64,000 nt of DNA, taken from positions 27,994,459-28,058,458 of the forward strand of contig OX388349.1 in NCBI GenBank assembly GCA_947579665.1, written 5' to 3'. Below are positions 1 to 11,555 of this stretch, piece by piece (within the stretch, counting starts at the first letter, position 1; every line of letters begins with the position of its first letter). The translations under genes and the position numbers were made by a program. The stretch comes from Sympetrum striolatum. Lineage: Eukaryota; Arthropoda; Insecta; Odonata; Libellulidae. A model generated the notes under the pieces. That model saw only the letters and a list, made by a program, of their open reading frames with translations. It ran no database searches and had not been told where the DNA came from.

Positions 1-1240
1 GACTTGGTACTCAAACTTCAGCATCTCGGAACTCACTTTTATCAGCAGTTTTAATAAATAGGGTCTGCATCATTATTATGTATCGATGGAGATGATTTTT
101 TCACATATATCGCTAAAGTATTGAAATCGCCTACATTTTAACATATATGTAGTGAATTAAACAATGATTTATTTTATCTGTTGATCTTCCAATGACGACA
201 TAACCGAAACTCGGTCACGGAAAATGTGATACTTCCCGGTTACTAAAATATAAGCTTCTACCTCGAACAGAGCTGTAGATTAGTTAATAATATATTTTTT
301 TATAAATACAGTTTATATCTGGAAGTTCTTCTACCGTATAAAGTTACTCCAAAGTATTTGCTTTAATGATTAAGTTAGAGAAAGGAAAAACTTAACCAAA
401 CTTAAGGCCTGCATGATCTTACAACATTTACATACTATATAAATAAACAGAACTCAAGTCAGTGGTGTTAGCCATTCATTACTAATTTTAAAAAATATAT
501 GGAATTAATTGTTACCATTAAATTCAGCTAGAAATGTATTTCAAATCATATTTTAAGAAAGTTATTTCCGGTAAAAATTTGGTGATACTTATGAAATATT
601 TAGAAATGTAAAAATTATAATAATTGTTTTCAAAGTGTGAAACATATCTCAGTAGAGTTTAACGACAAGAATTTAGCTTATTTTGATTATTTCCAGTCAG
701 AATAATTTCAAATCTCTCGCATGGTTTGCAACTAAGTCGCGCTTGGTCCTTCCATCACAATTTCCAACCTTAAAACGAGTCTCCGTCCATCTTCTCTATT
801 CTTCATTTGTTTATCCTTCCTCGTTTCTCTCAAAACGTCGTTTCCATCGTCATTTACCATTCTCCTTTGCTCTTCTTTTCGCATAATCAGCCCTTCCTCA
901 ATCTCCTCCTGCAATCTCAATTCTGGTTATCTCATCCCTTTCCTGTACCCCTCTGAAATATGCAACTGGTCGTACCTGTCCCTTCAGATGATCGCCGGGA
1001 CGTAGCGGGAATAAAGTGAGATCTCTTCGACTCTCCCTTAAGGACAGCTCCTGACCTCTCCATCCCCCTGGCGGACGATTTTGCATACTTGTTTTTAAAC
1101 GGAATTCCTTGTTCCTCTGAAGAAATCTAGTTTTACAGCGATGCTGATTTTTAAAGTACAAAATTCCATAGCGGCATCGTGTATAATATGAGTAATGGTC
1201 TCTCATTCATACTGTATTCATCCTTTGGGAGATAGAAGTT
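1..1240. other. AT-rich non-coding stretch
   Basis: No supported gene. The first 680 bases are AT-rich. From about 740 to 1200 the base composition is more even, and there are short open frames on both strands that overlap each other and encode nothing recognisable. I see no terminal repeats or target duplications here. Confidence 0.6.
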
Positions 1241-1480
1241 TTAACCCTCCAAGGCCGGAATTATTTTTTTCGCAATTATTTTAAATTTCTTACGTATTTC
1301 GCTTTGCAATTGTCTGAAAACAATACTTATAAAATATTATACACAAACGACACATAAAACCAGCCAAACAAATACAAAATTGCAAAATTGTCATCGAGCT
1401 CTCCCATTCTGTGATACAAAATGAAATAATAGTAGGTGTCGGATGATGCCTAACGGCATCCGTAGTCCGTCGAGGGTTAA
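1241..1480 (-). mobile_element. piggyBac-like MITE, copy 1
   Basis: A 240-bp non-coding element bounded by TTAA at 1241-1244 and 1477-1480. Inside the TTAA the ends begin CCCTCCAAGGCCGG (left) and, read inward from the right, CCCTCGACGGACTACGG. TTAA target duplication followed by CCCT is the hallmark of the piggyBac superfamily. The right end carries a subterminal palindrome, GGATGCC/GGCATCATCC, around 1439-1462. An inverted second copy lies at 10109-10346, with matching ends and similar interior, which confirms the boundaries. There is no transposase frame, so it would have depended on an autonomous relative. Orientation is set relative to copy 2, which is called plus. Confidence 0.8.
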
Positions 1481-4400
1481 CCCACAAATTCTGTAACGGT
1501 ATGAAATGAAGGCAATATGGCCACCGCTGTCATGCTCTTAGCAATAAGTGAGTCTTACCCTGAGTCTTCCTTTGGTACTCATGTTTGCAGGCTCAGTTGA
1601 CCTATGGCTTCCAATCCTCGCAATCGTCATTAGAACTATCATAACTGAGTATTGAACCTCATTTATCTGCTAGGGAGGCTGACGCAAATTTCGCACCGCC
1701 ACAAACGTTATATAGTTTGTGAGTTAATATTTTAATGAGTTAACATATTTTGTGTTAACTAAACTCAGCGGATTAAAAAAGGGGCATTTTTGGTAAAAAC
1801 AAAGGATTAGGTGAATAAAGTATCGCTAATTTAAGAATAGGGAATGAAAGATAGATGCTTATACGACACGAAAGAGGAGTTTTACTTTATTTTAAACTTA
1901 TAGAGCGTATAGATGGACATAGAATGATTGAGATGGTATTTGATGAAAAAGAAATCGTAAAAAAAGGAATGAAATATCGAGGGAAACTTTGTTGGATTTT
2001 GAATAAAAAGTTAAATGGAATGCCTTGAAATATGTGCCGGAGCTCAAATAAAACGATTTCAATTTTTCAAAATTATTCAAGCTTTAGTGTCCTGGAATCT
2101 CATTGTGCTCAATGTAATTCCCAAGCATTAATAGGAATAGGATACTCTCCATTATCTACTGCATACGCAGATATTATATGCTCAATAACATACATTTTTA
2201 AACCTTTTTCTCGAGAATCTTAAGCTGCGAATTATTCGCGAAAATTTCATTTGAATGAGATAGCCGAGCCGCAAGTTATGGTATTATTAGTATTATTATA
2301 TTAATACTACAGTATTATTAAGGGAATATTATTTTTAACAAGAGGGTATTAACTGAGTTTGGATGAAATTTAAAGCATGTGAATTCTTTATCGTTTATTT
2401 GACTAATTGTTTACTTTTAGCCACATATTCTTGGAAACAATATAAATAATTCTGGGAAATATTTAGTAAAATTACCTACAATTAACACAGAAAAAAGTAT
2501 ATATATATTTTTTTATTTCGTTTTTAACCTAGTGTTGCTTTCTCTCCCAGATAAAGGAAAGTGAAACACCCAGCACGCTGACGCCAAGTTCGCCCAATCA
2601 GCCTCCGTAAAATAACAAATTTAGTTAATAGTTCTGAAAGCCGCTGCTCTCTCTGAAAGTTTACTCCAGCGTTAAAGTAATCATGGCGATCCAACTCTGG
2701 GAAAGCTCGGGGAGAAGATCCGTTTGTTGTGCAAGAAAGGGAAAGGGCGCGTACTCATATGGCGGCAGAAAACCGCGTGGGAGATTAATCGGGGCATATT
2801 TGTCCGAGAACAAATACTATTATCATAAATCTGCCGTAAAACATACTGGAGTAATCCATCTTTACTTTATCGCAAAAGTGTTGGAATTACTGCGTCCTCT
2901 TGAACGGACTCCTCGGGGAATGCGTTTAATTTGCAAGGGCGGAAGAAACTGTAACTTTCACTTTCATCTTCGAAAGGGTTTACGATAGGATAAATATTCA
3001 TGAGTGGTCGATAAGATGTGTGGCTCTCGGGATAGTAAGAGTACCATAGTACGTGTAAAAGGAGAAGGGAAATCATTCAAATTCATCTTATTGAGAAAAA
3101 TAATTACGAGACCGTAATAAATAGACTTTATGGAATTATAATAGTATGCGGAGGTAAAAAATGAAATCTAATCAATAGAGGCATGAATTTATTCCAAAAT
3201 ATGTGGTTTCCTTGAATCAAAGGATAGGGAGGATCTGAATATTACTTCTAGCAAAGAAAAACACGTCGAGGAAAACAATTTAAATGGTTCCCACACGCAG
3301 AGAGCGAGCGACATTAACAGTACAAAAATATTTTTTTTTATGGAAGGAAACTAAAGAAATAACAGTGATTTAGAATCAGCTGTCATTAAAACCGGTTATA
3401 ATACTAAATAATAAGAAAATGGTAGGAAATGGTAAAATGGATTGTTTTCGTAAATTTTACAAACCTAATCAAAAATTCCTTTTGGGCTTGATAATTTGAA
3501 CTAAGTTGATTTATTTTTAGAAATTTAAGTAATTTATTTTACTCCATGAGTATCTATGAGTTAATATATCTTATATATAACAGTCCCCTGCCATGCAATT
3601 GAAATCGTAGATTAATGATTGTCATTCATATTGTACAAACATTGGTGTTGTGGATTTGGGAGAAATACCATTTTAAGAGCGAATGTGGACCTCCGACGAG
3701 ATAACAGCTGAACATGTTGCTTAGATAATTCGTGTTTTCATAGCAATGAGTGGAAAGCAACTTGTTTGAGAGTATAACTGACGATGATAATTAGAAGCGG
3801 AAGTTGGTTTTTGTTTCCCAAGGATGTTGGCGTTTCTTGGAACTCATGGTTTTCGCATAAATTAAGTATTCACGCGTTAAAAGTGAAGTCACGTGCGTTT
3901 CCTTGGTAACACTTTGTTTAAATAAACGCTATTAAGCAAATAGTGCGTGTAAATAAATTGATTATGAGTAATTTAGGGGAGTAGGTTCCTTGATAACAAC
4001 ATTTCGTGATCAGCAAAATTAAAGGAATGTATCACGTACTTAAAAGAATGAAATGTATAAAATCAATTCGATGAAATGCTTAAAAATCATAAATAGATTT
4101 CTTATATAAACAAAATGAACCATAAAATGATATTATGCAGCACTTCATTCGTGACAATTCTCTTTTCGTATCCTCTTAGCTTCAGCAAGGAGGTTTCTGC
4201 GAAAGGTATTTTCCTCCAAAGTATTTCTCATAACTAGAGGTGTTTGTTTTTCACAATAAGCGATAAAACCTACAAATAAGGCGAATTTTGGCCGATATAG
4301 CGAAATGACGATAATTTCTGCAGTTTTGATTTGCAGCACAGATTTTGGTGATTTTCGCTTCATTCATCATTTATAAGAGAGGGAAATGTAATTTTGGTAT

Positions 4401-6865
4401 GATTTAAATAAATATTCAATTTATAATTGTATTATTTACGTATTTTTTGTCATAATTTTGATCACTCATGACATCTTTGCTTACGCGAATTCCGCTCGAA
4501 TCTTTTGCAATAAATTCACAAAACTTTCTTTCCTTTATGGATGATCACAAAATATCGCCTAATTTCCTTAAGAAATGTTTTTTTCCTAACATCTATCGTG
4601 TCAATATGTTTTTCGTGAAAATATCATGTTTTATTGATCTAAATAAGTGAAAGCATTTTCCTTAGGTGTAAACAGCACAGTTTTAAAAAATTTTCATTAA
4701 CTCATTAATTTAAAATTTTGTTTAATTTACAGTTAATAATATTTTAAATACTTTTAATGTTTATGCTAAAGTATGCCTAATATTATTCCTTTGTTTAAAT
4801 GAGACTGTGAAAATTAGTGACAAATTTAGGAAACATAACAAAAACACAAAACACCACAATTTGGTTTTCAAATCAACAAATTTTAGAAAAAAATAAAAAC
4901 ATTTTCAAACATCTCTACTCATAACTAATCTACATTAACTGGAGTGGAATATCCTTTGGTATTAGACAGCTCAAGCGACCATATTACATAGAATAAATTT
5001 ATATGATTTTTTAAAGCCAAATAATGTGATTAATATTACCATTAATGTCTGTTAGTAATGTTTCTTAAATAAAGATAATTGTGCATCACAATTTAGGAAA
5101 TTTCGATTCAGGCTACTTAAGTCATTATCTGAGAGTCATGAATATGATTTCGCAATTCTATTAACATTCGATCGACTCCAAAGTAAAAGATGAGAAAACT
5201 TGCATTCATCTTTGAGATATTTTACAGGGATGATCATTTAGTTCGTGAAAATTCCGGTAGTTATATGTCGTAAAAAATAACAAAGAGCTTATTTGTTTCA
5301 TTGGGTCATGTGGGAGAGAGAGACGAAGAAAATTTTGCGATGAGTGTCATAAAAAAGTTAATTTACGTGTCCAGAGCCGAATATGTTTCAAACGAGTAGA
5401 AAATATAGAAGAATATGGCGAATAAGCTGGGCTACGTGCTTGTCTACATAGAATTGCTCTAACATTCAGAATAAAGACGTGCAGTACGTATTGCCTCCTT
5501 CTTTTTCTGCTCTTTCTATTCCTGGCGCAATATTAATGATAAAGATAAAATATAATATAATATGAAATATGATACGATATGAAATATGATTACTATGAAA
5601 TATAATATGAGGAAATCTAATAGATTAAATACCTAAAGACTATTGAAGAGCAAACAATATTGCATGCAGCTGTATTATATGTATTTGATGTGTGTGTTGC
5701 TATATTATATGTTAACATTTACAGGTGACTTTTCGCGTGTAAATGATAGTTGAGTATTGTAAAGATTATTGATTATTCGCTTAAGCTTCTTCATCATGCT
5801 AGCTAATATGCGATAAAGGATAGATAGATCATTTACCTTAACATTAACTGAAAATACGAGAAATATACTAGAATTTATTGGAGTAGTTTAGCTGTATTTA
5901 CACGAAAAGGGGAATAAAACGGTTTTAATGTGTATAAATTCTGAGATATGACATTCAAGAGTTTAAGGGAAACAAATAATTAAATAGGAAGTGTATCCAA
6001 AAGGACGAGGATGTGTAGTAGAAAATTCCACGCGCTGTTATGACTTCCTCTCTGCTAACGGGGAATCTATTAGCAAACGAAATTTTCTGGAGACGTAAAT
6101 TTTTCGTTCCTCGAAAAAGTCATCAATTTTTTTTGCATTTCGACTGAGGAAACGATTCCTTAACCTTAATCGATAAAGGAATTTTATCGCCGGCGATGAA
6201 AGCGGAGGTAAGCGTCACTATTTGGGCGAATTCCATCTGTAACTTCAATTTTTCATTATGCAGCCTTGTGAAGCGAATGGAACTATAATGGCATCTGCGC
6301 CAATCTGCCAAGTCTAAATTGAAATAGAGGCTATAATTCTCCGAGAGTTGTATCAAAACTCGTAATTTTATCATAAATTCACCTCTTATTACATCTTGAG
6401 ATTTGACAGAGGTTGATGACTTCCAATGACTTCGAATCGTCCCATCAAAGAAAATTACGTATCCTAAACTTGATGCTACATTAACATTAAATCTCAGCTT
6501 TAGAGTAATTTTAGATTGATATTCAATCGTTTTATATCCTTAGAATTAAGGAGATATGTGGTGTATTTCTTTTAAGATCTACTGAAGTTCCAATTGCTGC
6601 CATGCACTTTATGTCTCTATAAAATAGAAGGGAAACAATATATTCCAGCTGAGATGAATAAATCATAGATACATGAATATAAAGTATTTCTTCACTTAGA
6701 GGATATTCTTAGAGTAACTTTTTTCTATTTTGAATCTCATTTTGATGTTTTAGGCTACTCTGAACATAATATATTAATCGAAGAGGAACAAAATCATAAA
6801 AGGTATTTCCCTCCAAGATAGTACGAGCCATAGATTCGTGCAATTCATAATATACCACTAAATGG
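1481..6865. other. AT-rich non-coding stretch
   Basis: No supported gene in about 5.4 kb. A more GC-even patch lies at about 2550-3060, with a 101-codon open frame at 2683-2988 (+) that has no recognisable domain and is overlapped by a frame on the other strand. At 5549-5607 there is a degenerate tandem of ATGAAATATGAT-like units. The remainder is AT-rich sequence without repeats that I can match elsewhere in the window. Confidence 0.55.
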
Positions 6866-6910
6866 AAATATCGAAATAAAAATTCGAATCGAATTTTTAT
6901 TTCGATATTT
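6866..6910. repeat. perfect 21-bp-arm palindrome
   Basis: Two perfectly complementary 21-base arms (6866-6886 and 6890-6910) separated by only AAT. The arms include TATCGAAATAAAAATTCG and its complement. No target-site duplication is obvious. It could be a collapsed MITE, or a replication-slippage palindrome. No other copy was found in the window. Confidence 0.85.
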
Positions 6911-8732
6911 TATCGAATAAAAACGTCCTCCTTTGTAATGAAACGATACAAGACGGAATGGCAGCTATAAAATTTAGTTACATTAACTTCCTTTTAGTTT
7001 GATAGAAATCTAAATTATTGATGCTTCCCTTGAGAATTACGATATAACTAAATGATACTATACAATGCAGCATGATGCAGTTACGAAAAAGCGAAATGAT
7101 CTTTGAAGAATTCATATTAATGATAACTATATCAAGTAGTACAAGAAAATAACTAACCCTCCTTCACAATATATATTTAAAGATCAAGAAATCTCTAAGC
7201 ATAAAAAAATATTTACATAAAAAGTTCTTTCTTTGATTTGCTTTTCTAGAGGAAAGATTTGTTTAAATGTCTTCTACTTAAACAAGTGGTTGTTCAAGAT
7301 ATAGGGAATATAATTCAATATATATTTAAGTTACTAATGTATCTTTTAATTCGTATCGAAACAGTTTCATTTCAAACGAAAACATCAATTATTTCTGATT
7401 TCTGGTTATAAGACGAATATCTGCTTTGTCATTCTAACCCGATTTATGAGGCATCTGAGCTGTAACCATAAAGGCAGATGATACACTTTTGAGAAAACCG
7501 ACAATTCAACGCTCAAAAGTCAATAAAATTCTAAATCATCGTAACCAAAGCCCATTTCCGAATTAAGATAGCAAATGATTCTTGCATTACCCTAATTATA
7601 TCAGCATTAAAGCCGAACCCATGGATATACCCGACGGCGTTGAAACCGAGGAGTGTTGTGCTTCATATTTTATGAGTTATTTCTAACTATCTTTCAGAAA
7701 ACATATCCTCATATTAAGGAATAATAGTGGACGTAGTTATTGATTTTAAGATAAAATCATATGAATGGAATATTCGTGGTGAGCGAGCTATATCAACAAC
7801 ATAAGGTCGTAGCAACAGTAGTTGAATTTGAACCAGCATCGCGTAGGGTAACCATTAGAATGGAAGTTACAAAGTTATTTGTTATCTGACCCAACTCATG
7901 ATGGGCGCTTCATAGCTTATGACGAGATGAACCGTTATCGTAAGCCGAAAGTAATCAATTTTTCCTTACGGATTGCATCCCGTTATAGCCTAATATCGAG
8001 ATAACTGCCTTTATCCCTTAAATAATCCGGATGAACTTCCTTTCGTGTTTTCCACCATTTGCATTCTCACAAATGGATAAATCGCTTCTACTCAATAGAG
8101 CGTGAGTGAATCCGCTGTATCGGAGGAAGAGGTTTTTCCAAACGGAGCCTTGGATAGCAACCACTTCCCTAATTCCCCTCGATTCCTCCTCGTGTTCCGT
8201 CAAGGGTGTGCGGATCGAGACCGCGGATCGGAGTAAATATATAGGGGAGAAAGAAGTCGCGAGCGTGAAATTCTAAAATAGTCGCTCTTTAAAAATCTCC
8301 GCCGCTGGAAAATAAGACGGAAGGGCACATTTCTCCTGAGAGTACTTCGACGTCATGCCCAGCGAACTCCACCCCTTTCTTACGCCTTCTTACATGCATT
8401 TTCCGATTTCCGTTACATTGGCGTACTATTGGGATGAAACTACTAGAACATCGCTTCGATAGGCCTTAAGAACGCTCTTCATAGCAGGGCGTCGATCCGG
8501 AGCCGAAGAAGAACCGGAAAAACCGTTTTCTCTGCAAGTGGGCACAAAATTGTTACGCCTGAAAAAATCCTGATATGAATTTATCCGCATTTTTAGCAGA
8601 TATCAAGAGAACGAGGAGATCAATACATACAATAAGTATTCTCCGACAGATACTATTAGCACTCAATAGATAAGAGTGTAAATAGGTTAAATAATAATGA
8701 CGTTGATGTGAGACACGCACACAGGCAAGTTG
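6911..8732. other. non-coding stretch, GC-balanced at its end
   Basis: No supported gene. Bases 6911-7900 are AT-rich. From about 7980 to 8550 the composition becomes more even and less repetitive, with short overlapping frames on the minus strand (8018-8203, 8553-8747) that have no recognisable domain. Confidence 0.5.
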
Positions 8733-8734
8733 TA

Positions 8735-8811
8735 CAGTCCTGGCCAAAATTAACGCAGCACTGTCCGTAAGGATCGCAAGAGAGGAGCTGCGTTAATTTT
8801 GGCCAGGAGTG
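8735..8811. mobile_element. Tc1-like hairpin MITE, copy A
   Basis: A 77-bp element flanked by TA on both sides (8733-8734 and 8812-8813). The left end reads CAGTCCTGGCCAAAATTAAC and the right end is its inverted complement with one mismatch (CACTCC). The arms are about 25 bp and together make most of the element, with a short core around GTAAGGATCGC. TA flanks and a CAGTNCTGGCC end match the Tc1 group of the Tc1/mariner superfamily. It is far too small to code for a transposase. Confidence 0.85.
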
Positions 8812-8813
8812 TA

Positions 8814-9870
8814 CTATAACTCTATCCATTTATTATTAAATACATAAATTCTATCTGAAAACAGTTTTCTTTGAGAATATCACTAAACCGTTACGATTCC
8901 ATACATCGATTCCTCTTCCCAACATTGAGTCCAGTTGATTAGAAAATATGTTTAAATTTCGATTCACATATAATAATCATCTTCAAGTAGCTAAGGAAGC
9001 TCTGGTATTATTCTTTCGCTGTTTCCAAAAGCGATACGCAAAGCGATAAAAAATTTTCATTCGTTCCTTCTTTAAATCCCTATAGTCTTTTATACAACTT
9101 ATCAAAACTCCTGTTATCCCTGACCGCATGCTTCGATTTAACCTTCGAAGGACAAAAGTTTTCGAAAAGTAAAGTGATTTATTTGATCATTGATGTAAAA
9201 AAATACAACCTGCTTAACATTTGAAGTCACCTGTCAATCGCTCTCTTACATAGATACTTGGTTTTTCCTGGGAGTAAGATTTTTAAAACGTTTAGATTAA
9301 CAATAACCCTACATCCTCATAAAAGAGATAATTTATTTACTTGACATTTGAACCGATGAATAACCGACAATTATCAGTTATCGGTTAATCGATTAACTAA
9401 TAATCAGTAATTTTCTAAACGTAAAAAATAATAAATTATCAATTGATACATAACACTAGTATTACTAACGGAACAAAGGAAGACACATTTTACTGGTTGG
9501 CATCTTGTCTGTAGCTGCTTCTCTAAAATATATGGTTATCTTATATTATCGCATTGCAACAAATACATTATAGCTATTTAAATACAAATTTCGTATTATT
9601 TTTCCAAAGAGTAAACAAAAATAGCATAAGTAGAAATGATACTCCTTTATAAAACCATAATCGACATCCTTGAAATAATTAACATAACATTATATATTTA
9701 TGTTGATATTTCCATAGAACTCTCTTACAATAATAACTTGCATTATATTGAAAAATTTTCAAGAACACAACCAATTTCCAGTGTATTTCAAACTCTTCTA
9801 CTCCTATATTGTTGACTATTTTCAAGTAATTTTACTCTATGCCATGGTTAATAATAACCGTATTCTTATC
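8814..9870. other. AT-rich non-coding stretch
   Basis: No supported gene. It includes a degenerate inverted repeat at about 9361-9392 (ATAACCGA ... TCGGTTAAT). Otherwise it is plain AT-rich sequence. Confidence 0.55.
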
Positions 9871-10021
9871 AAACGATTTAATCCGTTAGTACTCGTTACA
9901 TGTATATCTTCCTATATCACTTTATTTTTGTACCTTTCCATATACAATCCTACGTTTCTTAAAGAAAATATTTACATCGTCTTCTTTCGCGTAAAAAATA
10001 AGAAGCAAAGTCAGTCTCCAT
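9871..10021 (+). repeat. diverged duplication, unit A
   Basis: About 150 bp that aligns, with many substitutions and small gaps, to 10522-10667. Shared anchors include a CCGTTAGT/CGGTTAGT start, a CCATACAA(T/C)C middle, TTTCTT.AAGAAAA, and AGTCTCCAT at the end. Unit A is clearly more AT-rich than unit B. A 91-codon open frame covers unit A, but the matching register in unit B has stops, so I do not call it coding. Confidence 0.7.
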
Positions 10022-10108
10022 AACGAGCGCTTTCATATATAATCGGTAACTATTTCATGGCGTAAAGTTAAAGTGAAATCATATCAAACTCTGGTTAACA
10101 TTACTCAG

Positions 10109-10346
10109 TTAACCCTCGACGGGCTACGGATGCCATATGGCATCATCCGACTACTATTATTTCATTTTTATCACAGAATAGGAGAGCTCGATGACAATGT
10201 TGTAATTTTTGATTTGTTTGGCTAGTTTTATGTGTCGTTTATGTATAATATTTTATGGATATTATTTTTAAGAGAATCACAAATCGAAATATGAAAGAAA
10301 TTTAAAATAATAAAAAAAAGAAATAATTCCGGCCTTGGAGGGTTAA
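10109..10346 (+). mobile_element. piggyBac-like MITE, copy 2
   Basis: A 238-bp element with TTAA at 10109-10112 and 10343-10346. It begins CCCTCGACGGGCTACGG and ends CCGGCCTTGGAGGG, the inverted arrangement of copy 1 (1241-1480). Near the left end GGATGCCATATGGCATCATCC forms a strong palindrome. It is non-coding. It lies between the two units of an older duplication and only 7 bp from the Tc1-like hairpin copy B, so this site has taken two independent insertions. Confidence 0.8.
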
Positions 10347-10353
10347 GTATGTA

Positions 10354-10430
10354 CACTCCTGGCCAAAATTAACGCAGCACCGGCCGTGAGGATTGCTAGG
10401 GAGGTGCTGCGTTAATTTTGGCCAGGAGTG
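10354..10430. mobile_element. Tc1-like hairpin MITE, copy B
   Basis: A 77-bp element with TA at 10352-10353 and 10431-10432. The 28-base arms starting CACTCCTGGCCAAAATTAAC are perfectly complementary, making this the most symmetrical of the three copies. The core is GGCCGTGAGGATTGCTAGGGA-like. It has no coding capacity. Confidence 0.88.
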
Positions 10431-10521
10431 TACGTACAATAATTGTGTGAGACAACCTTGAAGGTGGCTACAGAGTTGGTGACCGAAGATCGGATTTACT
10501 TGAATGTACCGAAATCGCTTT

Positions 10522-10667
10522 AACCGATATAACCGGTTAGTGCTCGTTTTACGCTGTTCTTCCCTTATCGCTTTGTTTTAGTATCTCCTTCCATACAACC
10601 GTCCTCTTTCTTTAAGAAAAAACTGCCATCGCCCTCGAAATAAAGAAGGGCCAAAGTAAGTCTCCAT
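10522..10667 (+). repeat. diverged duplication, unit B
   Basis: Partner of 9871-10021. It is distinctly richer in G and C than unit A, for example CATCGCCCTCG against CATCGTCTTCTTTCG. It runs into a pyrimidine-rich tract that continues to about 10830. No frame is conserved between the two units, so this is duplicated non-coding DNA. Confidence 0.7.
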
Positions 10668-11439
10668 CTCACCTTCCCCTTTGTCCAACTATCTCTCTCC
10701 CGCAACGCACATATTTCTTCATCTCGTCCTACGTTTTTATTTAGCCCCCCCCATTCTCATATCTTTTGTCCCAAACTTTTTCCTTTTTTAACTTCCGCGT
10801 CCTCTTTCCTCTTCCTAAGCGAGCGAAATTCTTTCCAAAGGGGAGAATAGGCATTTTTCCACCGCTAATCTCTGCATTCAAGAGCCTTAGGTATTTAAGT
10901 CACCGCTTACGAGGCTTAATGCCATGGTTACGCATCCGCAGAAATCCTTGCCGCTAATTTTGGGCGAGAGGATTTCCTTAGAGTCAATTATAGGGATTGA
11001 ATACAGTGTTTCTCGTCTTAATTAGGCCGTAACCGAAGTCAGCGGAGTGAAAATGATTGCCGAATAGAGAGCCTAAGGAGTGGGGATTCCTCTTGTTGAA
11101 CTTTTCCTTCGCGGATTTGCGAAATCCGGGTTCCTTTTGATGTGCCGGACCTTTTGAGTGACCGACTGCCCAAATCCGCAGATCCTCAATGGGCACTGTT
11201 AAATAATTTTCAAATTCAAATCTCGACTCATTAATTGAGTTATTTTGAGTTGTGTGGGTGGAACCTCGCAGGCAAGATCTTTGAAATTATTGTAGCTCTA
11301 AGGGAATCCGCATGTTTTATCAAGCATTGTCAAAATACCTCGTTAACTGTTTCATGGAGAAAAGTCGGATGCTTAATAAGAAATTGTATCAAAATTTGGC
11401 TAAATTTACTTAATAAGGGCACAAGGTACTTATGTGAGA
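10668..11439. other. pyrimidine-rich then even-composition stretch
   Basis: Bases 10668-10830 are strongly C/T-rich on the plus strand, including a run of nine C at about 10746. Bases 10830-11230 are GC-balanced. Short frames at 10766-10957 (+) and 10984-11196 (-) have no recognisable domain. Confidence 0.5.
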
Positions 11440-11555
11440 CAATTTTAAGAATGAATTATTATGAATTATACTACTATAATGTATCAGGTTAGATGGAAGA
11501 GGAGACGTTTTAGTCTCAATATTGCCTAATAAAGACCCCTAATAATAATAATAAT
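11440..11555 (+). mobile_element. retroelement 3' end with (TAA)n tail
   Basis: The 3' terminal part resembles other copies in this window: GGTTAGATGGAAGAGG, then a hairpin GAGAC-GTTTTA-GTCTC (11502-11517), then GCCTAATAAAG with AATAAA at 11528-11533, then a (AAT)5 tail at 11541-11555. The 5' limit is uncertain. This arrangement suggests a severely 5'-truncated LINE or LINE-mobilised SINE whose 3' end lacks poly(A) and instead has a simple repeat. Confidence 0.6.

Noticed and set aside
9748..10023. 91-codon plus-strand frame
   Set aside because: It spans duplication unit A, and the paired unit B has stops in the same register, so the frame is not conserved.
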